This document shows positions 45,590 through 55,329 of a stretch of DNA of 64,000 nt, piece after piece. Source of the stretch: Rehmannia glutinosa (lineage: Eukaryota > Streptophyta > Magnoliopsida > Lamiales > Orobanchaceae); contig CM071930.1 of NCBI GenBank assembly GCA_016081115.2, positions 11,389,419-11,453,418 of the forward strand, read 5' to 3'. Position 1 is the stretch's first letter. Every line of letters begins with the position of its first letter. A program made the translations under genes and the position numbers. Below the pieces are notes generated by a model. That model made no database searches, was not told the DNA's origin, and saw only the letters and a list, made by a program, of their open reading frames with translations.

Positions 45590-46589
45590 TGTTATGTTTT
45601 TTTATTTAAACAAAGTTTTGGATGAATAATATGTTAGTATGGTTTTATACTATATGTAAGAACAATTTGTTACCTGTTTAATTCTCTTTGGAATTGATTT
45701 TCTGTTCATGTATACATTTTGCATAACTTTTGGATCGAAACACAATTTTACTACCTATACAAACACAATTACCAAAACATACAAGTGTACTTGTCTACTT
45801 AAGCAAAAGTCTATTATACAATATACATTTCAACTGAAATAACATACACATTTCCAATGACAAAAAAAAACTTAATTGAACAAAGCTAACAACAATTAAT
45901 TTAACTAAGTATACAATTTCAATTACCAAAAATACAACTAAATTTGTCTGTATAAACAAATAATAATAAATGTCAAACGATACATATTAACTGGCCTATT
46001 TACACGAGTACATTATATAAAATACACAATTCCAATGGCCAAAAAAACAACTAAAACTTTGCTAACTAAAAACAGGTCAGATTGTAGAAAATTACATACA
46101 TATGTACATGTACAATTCAGCTAATTTAATTAAACAAATATATTGATTTCAAAAACAATTCAACATACCTATTAATACATGACACCTACAGACTGTACAA
46201 AAATCATAAACCATGTTTATATTTCCAACAAAAAAACCTACCTAAACTAAGTATATAATTCAAATTACCTAATTAAAAGTACAACTTAACGACCTGCAAA
46301 AACACTACTAACAAGCACAAATCAATATAAGCAATTAAACACATCCAATGCATTAGCTATTCAGCTAAAATATAAAAGGAAACATTATCCAGGGTCAAAC
46401 AATTCTCAAGCAATATTCGACTGCAAAAATAAACAAGTGCTAAAAACCTTGAAATGTGTACGAACTCCAAAAGACCAAACCACTACCAAAACCAGATAAA
46501 CATGAACAACTAAAATGTCACCACAATCACCACTACTATTTCCAATGCACTAAAACTACTACGTCGCCTTTTGCCCGATCAATGCTTCT
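45590..46589. other. AT-rich non-coding DNA between the two MULE genes
   Basis: No gene. Dominated by ATACAA, AACTAA and TATACATTT words; probably the 3' regions and intergenic space of the convergent genes. Confidence 0.5.
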
Positions 46590-48499
46590 TGCATTCAAAT
46601 GATTCTTGTCCCTTAACTCGTTCATGTCGTCTAAGAAAATAGCAAAGAGTGTACTTGGAACGAAAAGTACACATAAGACTAACATTGCCCTTCCTCAGAG
46701 CCCGGTGACCATCCTCTCGGACCTCCCCATGTATGCGTTTCCATATGCCGCATTGCAAAGATTCCGATCAACCTTGTTTTTGGCATCTCTCCATGGCATA
46801 GAAATTCTTGATGGGCTAAGCGAAGAATATCTCCCGTCCCATATGCTCACAACCTCTTGCTCATCAAGTCTCGGGCGAAAAACTTCCCCGATGAATAAGA
46901 AGAGGATGTTTAATGCATGTAATAAATTAAAATGGATAATAAGGCATTCAAACTATCTAATTTACACAACTCCACCAGACTACACACACACAAACTTCAA
47001 ACTAACTAAACATTTTAAAAATTCAAAGTTATTCAGGTCAACATGATAAAAAATAAACAACTATATGAGATAAGTATACAAAATACATAACTATCCAAGT
47101 TACACAACTCCACCAGACTACACACACAAAAACCTCAAACTAACTAAACAATTAAAAAAATCAAAGTTATTCAGGTCAACTTAACAACAAATAAACAACT
47201 ATATGAGCTAACAATACAATTCATCAATACCAAAAATACAAAACTCACCAACTTTGCAGGCACGTCTTCATACTTGTCGCACTTGCTTCCTCCAACCGAA
47301 GAATTATCCAATATTTGCATACAACTCCTCTTCATGTCGAACACAATAACAAAGAGGTGTTCACTCTTTACATATTGGAAAGAAAACTCATAAAACAAAA
47401 AAATCATTGTAAAAATCTAACATACTATCATAAAAACACAAGACATAAAAACAATACGAATAATCATAATGATTTTAAATGAAAGTAAAAAAAAAAAATT
47501 ATACCATCTCATACGCCTGCAGCTTCTTTGGGTTGGCATCACCAATCTCAGCGTCAAGACTTTGACAAAATAAATCAAAGGATCTACTATCATCAGTTGC
47601 CTCTGAACTTGTAACAATGGAAAAAGTCGCATGAAATGTGGCAAAACATACACATCCATCAAATACGTAAAACAAAACTAGTTAACTAAATATACATTTC
47701 AATGTCAATAACTAAACAAATCCGCTGAGTTACATAAACAAACACACTGACAAATAGATATGATATTAGCCATTCCTGTAATTACAAAGCGGCTGAGCTA
47801 TTTAAACAAATTCAATATTCTATCAAAACAATTAGATACACAAATAAAACAAGCAGATCCGTGAATTAAGTCAGACAATCATATTTAATTAACTATACAT
47901 TTCTATAATAAAACTAAACAAATCCACTAAACTAAGTAACCAAATCTATTGGACCAACTATACAATTAGTCATTCCTAAGTATACAAAAAAATGAACTAA
48001 ATAAACAACATCACAGTACTAAACGTGCATTTTTTCCCATCTAAAAAAACATACCGCCTAACTAAAAAACACCCAGGAAAATTAGGTCAACTAACTCGAC
48101 ATATCAAATTACACAATTTCAACTTACTAAACACACAACCAATCAAACAAAAAATTGAGAAAAACTACCAAAAACATATAATCATGCACGTGCAAAATAT
48201 TTTCTGATTTCATGCATTGAAATTTAATGAAATTAAAAAAATACAAGTACCGTTGAATATGTGGTAGCAAAAAATCTATAAGGCGAGCTCTTGCTCCTTA
48301 ACAACTCTTTGGCATTCAAAATCTTCATCCATACATCAATCAGTGATATGCTCAGGTAACTTCCGGGCGCATAGTCACCAAAGTCTCCCTTGTTATGATC
48401 ATGTCGCCAGCCTTGAAGATTGCCTCGTCCCTGCAGGATAATGTCCAAGAAAAAATAATAATCAGCCATTATAAAAAAATTTATAGTATATTTTATCAT
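46590..48499 (-). pseudogene. Ulp1-like cysteine protease (C48), C-terminal exons
   Basis: Minus-strand exons: GDFGDYAPGSYLSISLIDVW and MKILNAKELLRSKSSPYRFF (48400-48270) match the region ahead of the catalytic domain in plant transposon Ulp1 proteins. SEHLFVIVFDMKRSCMQILD (about 47350-47300) supplies the catalytic histidine and the LD position. Near 46765 the motif should read VDCGIFAMRHMET; instead VD is followed by a 2-nt loss and the frame resumes at GIFAMRHMET, so the catalytic cysteine codon is gone. Ulp1 enzymes cleave SUMO from proteins; MULE copies are of unknown use. Probably the same gene as the domain at 50400-51123. Confidence 0.75.
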
Positions 48500-50399
48500 A
48501 AAATATAAAAATTACTTTTCAGCTTCCGGGTTCTCAAACAACCACTTCACAATCATGTTTTTCTTTGCTTCGGTTAACTTGGACAACACATCAACCCGTC
48601 TCTCAACGAATCGGGGGCGCAACGTCTCGCTTTTCTTTTTATTTCGCGGTTCATTTTCGTCGATAAACCGCATCTTCTCGCTATTTGTTTTTGGTATCTC
48701 TTTCCCGCCAAACCCACATCCAAACCATCATCGGCGTTCTTATTACTCCGTTCCTAAAAAAAAAAATAAACTATAGTAAAAAATATATACAACAAAACAT
48801 CAAAAATAAACAGGCATGTAAAATGTGGAAAAAAATACCCCAACATTGTCTAATTCCAAATCATCACGCTTCTCTCCTTGCCCGCTCGTCCACTAGACCC
48901 AGCCCACATCCTTCTCATAAAATCGAGCGAGTCTCGAAACCAAGTCCAATTTATCGGTGGTGGGTTCTGTGTCAAACCAAGACTAAAACTTGGTCAAAGG
49001 TCGCTTGTCGCTTATCACCACTCCATTTCTCAAACTCGTCCCGCTTACATATAGTCAAATTTCCATCTTCTCTAGCAGAGCAATATTTTCGTGGTTGCTC
49101 CAAAAGCTTGACCTGCGACTCTCGCTTCCAACCACGTCATCTTCGCCGCGTGTGCCCTCATGACCCGTCTTATGACATATCAAATTTTTCGCAAGCACTC
49201 CAATCTCGGAAAATTCGGGGACCTCGATCACCCTCGGGCACGGGCGTCCCGTATCAAGGATATTATTTCCACAACATCGGAAGCAAGACAAGCAATCCTT
49301 GACTTAATCTTCGCAATGTATCCCTGCCGAAATACAAGTAAAACTAATCAAAATGGGTGAACAAATATTGCTATTTTATATAAAGATTGTTAAAATAAAT
49401 TGAATAATAAATACTACAAAAAGTGTACAACATCTGGAAAATAGGTATACAACATTAGTCAACTAAATATACAGACACTGTGCTATGAATTACAAAACTG
49501 GTACACATAAATACATATACAACAAATGTGATCTATGCATAGACAAAAGTATACATCAATAAGCATACAACATAACAAAATGAAATTATGGAATAATATA
49601 CTACAATTGTGAACTAAATATACAAGAAGTATACTACAACAACATACATAATAATTGGTATGCAACATCTAAAAACTAAATATACAACATGTGTCAACTA
49701 AATATACAACATGTGTCAAATAAATATACAAACACCTGGGCTATGAACTACAACCTGATACACAAAGAAATATATACACAACATAAGTAGTCAATGTATA
49801 CAACAAAAGTGACTATCCATACAACATCCAAAAATTCAACATCCAAAAACTAATAAAATACTTAGTAAAAAATTTACCTACACAACTATGTAACCAATGT
49901 AAACAAACATACTGAGCTATCCATACAAACATTCAAAAAATGTTTTTTTCAAAGTATACAAACACTAATTACACAACAAGTGTGTGCTAATTGTACATAC
50001 AAAAGTAGAATGTACACAGAATTTGCCCCAAAAAATAACAATGAACTTATTGATGCAAGTTTATTTATATACCTGTCCACCACCACCCGCCGACGAAGAC
50101 CCGGAATAAATGATCGTTCCTTGGTCGACGACCAATCCCTCCAACCGAGGTTGCAATGAAACGCACCAACATATGGAGCCTCCACATATCCCCGCCCAAA
50201 TCCACCGTGTAGGAACTCTTTCTGGAATTCTTTTCTTAACCTTTTCCATCGTCCATGAAGCAAATGCCGGTAATGTCCTCGGCACATCTCTCGCTAGTAC
50301 ACCGACCCCTGTCCAAGTAAAACACCCGCAAAACATAGACAAAATTGTAAATGTGCCAACACAATAGATTTTAAAAATGCAAAAATGCAAATACCGATG
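48500..50399 (-). other. central exons and introns of the PMD/Ulp1 gene, poorly resolved
   Basis: Short minus-strand coding-like pieces (for example FLHGGFGRGYVEAPYVGAF near 50200 and VLARDVPRTLPAFASW near 50290) are embedded in AT-rich DNA with ACTAAATATACAA words repeated from 49440 to 49940. Intron limits could not be set. Some longer plus-strand frames (48685-49302) lack recognisable features. Confidence 0.4.
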
Positions 50400-51123
50400 A
50401 AATTACCGTTAACAATGAACAGGCCCATTGAACTCATACTTGTTCGTCTCGTCCCCATTTGAGTCTTTTGGATAGAAGGGTGTTCAAGGTATAATCCCAC
50501 CAATTGAACTCTCTTATTTTTGAAACATCGTCAAGGCAATTGAGAATAAGTGGATTGATATATCCACTCAGAAATTCCCAATAAGTACACTGTCAACGAG
50601 CGTAACAAAATGTCTCTACGAAACCAGTCCCCCATCTACGCACTGCATCATCCTAAAAGCCAAATCACTGCTTTTCACCTTATGGAAATTTGGAAACATT
50701 GTTTTCCACTCTTCGTACAACGCACATTTTCCGGATTTTTTCTTCTTCTCAATAACAATGTCACCGTCTTCTGGGAACCCCAAAGAACCTACCAACATCT
50801 TCCCTATCGAGATGAATACGCCTACCATCCTCGAAAACCAATTCGCTACTTAGTGCATGGAAGTTTTCAACCAGCCAGTATGTAAGCTTCTTATTAAAAT
50901 CATCAATTTTTAAAGAAAATAAACTACCAAATCCCATCTCAATGACTGCAGACTTCTGTGCAGGTTTAAGGGCACGAAGAGCATCTACAATAACCTTGGG
51001 TTTCGCCCTTATTTGCGTTCCAGGGTAGTCCTGATCGATCCTTTGCCTCTTTTTAGGCTGCTCATCTTCGGAACTCTCCTCCTCACCACTGCCAACTTCT
51101 CTCTCCTCTTCTTCACTTGACAT
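50400..51123 (-). pseudogene. plant mobile domain-like N-terminus of the Ulp1 gene
   Basis: ATG at 51123 opens MSSEEEEREVGSGEEESSED, an acidic head with a basic KKRQR segment. A block typical of PMD/Ulp1 transposon proteins follows: VIVDALRALKPAQKSAVIEM, GFGSLFSLKI, KLTYWLVENFHALSSELVF and REDVGRFFGVPRR. A frameshift at about 50765 moves to PEDGDIVIEKKKK and CALYEEWKTMFPNF. Plant mobile domains are shared by transposons and the host MAIN/MAIL silencing genes. It is likely the first exon of the gene ending at 46590. Alternative: an independent MULE-carried gene of unknown function. Confidence 0.65.
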
Positions 51124-52424
51124 TTTTTAACACAAAAGATCCTGTGTAAAAAAAATAGCACCAACTCATATGTCATATGCATTAGCATGTTTCCAATTCA
51201 AAATTGTATATTTAACTTATCATAAAAGGTATAATTGGAAATTGTCAACATCCCCATGTAAAAAAACTAACCCAGGTATAATCTGTACAGTTGGAATACA
51301 ACAAAACCCCCAACACAAAATAAGCACACGATTCATATATAAAAAATTAATAACACATTCTGTTGACATTCCATATTAACTTGTGTATTTAATATAACAA
51401 ATTTGTATAAGTAATACAAACAATTCATATCTGTCAAATTTACACCATTGCATGTTTAGAAACCACTAGATTAAGTTTGTTTAACATTGCATATGTGTTT
51501 ACTTAGTATATATAATCTGCAATCATCTTCCAGTTCACATACCACTACAAATTGTATATTTAGCATGACATATATGTACACTTAGTATATCACATCTGTA
51601 TATTAGTCGTAGGACAATGTTCCAAATACCAACTACTTTTTTTTCCAATATAGCAAAAGAATTTTTTTAAACACAACTTATCTGTAAACTTGGAATACAC
51701 TATAAAACCCAACTCAAAAAACTACCAGATACTTATATGAAAAGTTAACACACATACTTGTTTATATCCCTCCTAATCTTGTATATTTAATTGAACACTA
51801 CAAATTTTTTCCTTATTTACAAAAAAGCTCAATCCAACGAAAAGGGCACAAACACAAGAACAATGTTGCCTTCAAAAGACAAAATACTAACAACATGTAA
51901 GTAAAATCTGGAAATACCTGAGAAAAATCAAGAAACGAACCGAACCCAAAACCCTAGTTCGTCTCTACGAAGACACAGCCTCCAAACACCGAACGACTTG
52001 GGCGCAACAGGGAGCACGAGAGTGAAGAGAGGACGGTCAAAAAAATTGCAGAGAACTTACTGTAATGGAGAAGAAGACGGAAATTTGAGAATGCTGCAAG
52101 AGTTCGTACAACAGGGACGGTTTCTTGAGAGAGTTGATTCTGAAAAGATACCAAATACACAAATTGATTTGAAAAGGCGTGACTAGTTTAGAGAGTGGGC
52201 TTTTTGCCTCCTAAAAATCAGGTAGGTGGGAATGGAAAGATTGTATTTTCCTAAAAAAGAAAGTAACGTTTTTTTCATATAATCGATGTAGATGAAAATA
52301 CAATATTACCCTTACATTCCAAAAATAAGAAAAATGATCTCAACCATTAAAATATTTAAATCAAGGGTTTATAATTGGTCTCATGGACTAACCTAAAGGG
52401 ATTGGTCTCATTTGAACCAATCCC

Positions 52425-52440
52425 TATATATATATATATA
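52425..52440. repeat. (TA)n tract between two transposons
   Basis: About eight TA units lie exactly between the right end of the large MULE and the left end of the next element. Confidence 0.9.
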
Positions 52441-52679
52441 GGTATAGGATCAAATGTGGCAGGGGGCTTACCATGTGGCAGTGTGGATCAATCTAAGCCA
52501 TTAATCTGACAAATCTAAAGGCCCAGGTTTTTTCGAATTTTTTTTTTAAAAAGATTTGATTTCAACCAATTAAGGGCACAAAAGTCATTTTGTACACAAA
52601 TTAATTTGGTTAGTTTTGGTAACCCCCCATAATCACATTTTTTTGGGATTTCAATTACTCTCATTCCCACTTTTCATTC

Positions 52680-52873
52680 CACTCTAGTTTCATCAAAATC
52701 CAAAACTCCCAAATTTTATTTCTCTCTCCTTCTCTTTCTCTCTATTTGGTCTGGTCAACGGCAACTCTGCAATAGTTGAGATTTTTTTCGTTCGAAGGTT
52801 CCCCTCAAATTCTCGACAACTACACACACCGCGAACAGAGGGTGTTACTGATTCTTCCAATAGTTGATAAAGG
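52680..52873 (+). other. exon-like leader with donor site inside the non-autonomous element
   Basis: A pyrimidine-rich segment with TCTCTTTCTCTC, then GAACAGAGGGTG, ends GATAAAG|GTAAGTG, a strong 5' splice site at about 52872. Together with 53680-53869 it looks like a transcribed two-exon unit. It may be a captured host fragment or the remains of the parental element's gene; origin unknown. Confidence 0.4.
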
Positions 52874-53679
52874 TAAGTGTTTGGTTTCATTTTATTTCAG
52901 TTTTTGGATCGAAATTTTGCTAGTAAAGGATTTTATTTTACATGTTTTTTCATTTTTTGTTAAACCATTCAACTGTTGATTTTGGATATTTGAAGTAATG
53001 TGTAGTAAGAAAAGTAGGCATTCTTGTTTGTTTGTTTTTTATTTTTGAAGTGTCTAGAATTTTGATTTTCGATTTGTCCAGGTGATTTCATGGGTTATCT
53101 TTTTTGCTTCTGGGAATATTTGTGTGAATTAGGGAATATTTGTTGGGGATTTTTTCGGTATAAAAGTTGGTAAAAACGATGTATTTTTAGTTATTGGAAG
53201 GTGTAATGTTTTTATGTTATATATATAGGATGGTGTATGTAGTTTGTTTTGCAGAATTATTGATTTTTTATGTTTTCTGAAAATTGGGTTTTTGTGAAAT
53301 GTGTCAGTATACCTTGATTGTTTTTCGTGATTTCTTCTTTGTGTTTGTGGTGTATAATTTATCTAAGAATGATGAACTTTTAGTTATTTTTGATGTATAG
53401 TTAAATCTAGTGTGGTGTTAGTTTAACCCCTGAAATAAAAAAAAATGAAAGAGCCATGTATATATGTATTGATGAATATGTGTTTTGGTGCATTGATAAG
53501 TTTGGTCATGTGTATATATAGTCCATGAAATGCATCATCACACATGTTGTTTAAATAGTTTTATTCTAGTATACAAATAAGGTTCATACAGTGCACAGTT
53601 AGTTTTTCATTTGTGTATTTTTATTTGATACCCGATGCTTGAGTTATGCCTTAATATTGTTAATGTTGTAAATACCAGG

Positions 53680-53869
53680 TTGATAACTTTTACTGGCAAG
53701 AGGAAACAGGAAAAGACCGGCATCTCCAGGGCCGAACGAGGGTGCACGTAATGTTAATAAGAGGCCCAAGACTGCCAAATTTGCCTTGAAATCGGCGATG
53801 CCCAAGTTGAGGACAAGATCCGTGCCAACAGCTCTATCGGACAATGTTTACAACATTGAGGGCCTTTAA
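53680..53869 (+). CDS. short basic ORF exon, unknown function
   Basis: After an acceptor-like TACCAG at about 53678, the frame from 53702 reads GNRKRPASPGPNEGARNVNK, continues with RPKTAKFALKSAMPKLRTRS, and ends NIEGL with TAA at 53867-53869. It is rich in K, R, P and A, with possible nuclear-localisation signals (RKRP, KRPK). Its GC content is well above the surrounding AT-rich DNA. No family was recognised. No in-frame ATG exists in this exon, so translation would need the upstream exon. It could be a captured gene piece. Confidence 0.35.
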
Positions 53870-54171
53870 ATCATTTGAACAAGCTATTTTTTGTTGTATA
53901 GTTAGTGAATAAATAGTGCACAATTAATAGTATTCTGGTACATGTTTACAACGTTTTGGTATATACATGTTATCCTCAAGCTTTTTGTATTATTTACAGG
54001 TGTTAATGAATTTTTTTATTGCATATTTTATAAGCACTATGTGCAATGTTAGTACTAATATTATGCTTGTTTTTGGAATACAATGCAATCTTTTAAAAAT
54101 TGAAATTCAATTTATTTTGAGTGTACAATTAACGATGAAGTGGTAAACATTTAATAGTAATTTGGCACACA

Positions 54172-54789
54172 TATAGTGTTGAATTGAGAGTTGTATAAAA
54201 GAACAAAATATAAAGATAAAATAAGTTGGCGCATAATTAGTGGTGAAGTTGTATACTTAATAGTAACTAGGCACATATATATCATTTATATTTCGAAGCA
54301 TTTATGGTTTTTGCCCAGCTATTTTTTATTTACTTTTACGGATATAAAAATTATGCACATTTAGCATGGAAATAATATACAATTAGATAATAAATGGCAT
54401 ACAATTAACATAAGACAATTTTTTTCCTTGCAGTATTGCATCAATGCAGAGTGAAGAGGGTCAATCCGTATTTTTTGCCATATAGTGTTGAATTGGGAGT
54501 TGTATAAAAGAACAAAATATAAAGATAAAATAAGTTGGCGCATAATTAGTGATGAACTTGTGTATACTTAATAGTAACTAGGCACATATATATCATTTAT
54601 ATTTCGAAGCATTTATGGTTTTTGCCCAGCTATTTTTTATTTACTTTTACGGATATAAAATTATGCACATTTAGCATGGAAATAATATACAATTAGATAA
54701 TAAATGGCATACAATTAGGAGGAGACAATTTCTTTCCTTGCAGTATTGCATCAATGCAGAGTGAAGAGGGTGAATCCATTTTTTTGGCC
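54172..54789 (+). repeat. 309-bp tandem duplication
   Basis: Bases 54172-54480 and 54481-about 54789 are near-identical copies starting TATAGTGTTGAATTG and ending in GCAGAGTGAAGAGGGT. A few substitutions and a one-base indel separate them, so the duplication is fairly recent. Confidence 0.9.
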
Positions 54790-55032
54790 ATGATTTAGGC
54801 GTGTCTTGTTATGGAAAGGTGATATTGATTATATCCCTTGATTTTAGGTAAGTAAATATGGTATTATTTTTACACCATTTTGATATTTACCAATTTGCCA
54901 TTTTTACACATAAAATAATTAGAAAATGGTGTTGTTTAGGCCTAATCTGAACCACTGATTGAATAACATGGATGGATGAGATTCATCTACACTGCCACAT
55001 GATAAGAGGCTACCACATGAGATCCCATCCCT

Positions 55033-55121
55033 ATATATATATTTATATATATATATATATGTATGTATGTGTGTGTGTGTGTGAGAGTGTGTGTGTGTGA
55101 GTGTGTGTATGTGTGTGTGTA
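55033..55121. repeat. (TA)n/(TG)n compound microsatellite
   Basis: TA repeats pass through GTATGTATG into a long TG tract with GAG interruptions. Confidence 0.95.
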
Positions 55122-55329
55122 TTAGTCTAAGTGGCTACGATAATCTAGACGAGGTGCATAGATTATGCCGATTTTCTGATTTTGCCCTCTTTTTTGAATG
55201 AACAAATGATAATACAAATGAACGTGCAGGAAAGTAAAAAAAAACTCGATGATTTATAGTGGTTCAACCCACCTAGTGCCTAATCCTCTATCATTCTGGT
55301 ATATCCGAAGTGGATTTTGAAAAAGAAAA
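55122..55329. other. unassigned DNA, possibly copia LTR debris
   Basis: The phrase GATTTATAGTGGTTCAACCC recalls TTTTATAGAGGTTCGAAG at about 60995 in the Sirevirus-like LTR, so a short LTR fragment is possible. Confidence 0.3.

Larger units (their letters stand above)
41941..52425 (+). mobile_element. 10.5-kb MULE with FAR1-type transposase and PMD/Ulp1 gene
   Basis: Terminal inverted repeats: left GGAGGGGATCATGTGAGACC..., right (inverted) AGGGATTGGTTCAAATGAGACC...; both continue with TAGGT.AGTCCATGAGACCAA, so the repeats span at least 60 bp. Inside are a FAR1-like transposase gene on plus (42341-45589) and a plant-mobile-domain/Ulp1 protease gene on minus (51123-46590), transcribed toward each other. 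Long repeat-rich introns surround the exons. Both flanks are (TA)n, which hides the usual 9-11 bp duplication. Both genes are broken, so it is a dead relative of an autonomous element. Confidence 0.8.
52440..55032. mobile_element. 2.6-kb non-autonomous element with MULE-like termini
   Basis: Left end AGGTATAGGATCAAATGTGG and inverted right end AGGGATGGGATCTCATGTGG continue with TACC/TATCATGTGGCAGTGT on both sides, giving terminal repeats of about 60 bp or more. The first 15-20 bases resemble those of the 41941-52425 MULE, and both flanks are (TA)n. There is no transposase. It contains a 309-bp tandem duplication and an exon-like block. It could be mobilised by the large MULE's family. Confidence 0.7.

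Noticed and set aside
48685..49302. A 205-codon plus-strand open frame in the MULE
   Set aside because: No recognisable domain, compositionally odd, and on the strand opposite the PMD/Ulp1 exons; most likely chance.
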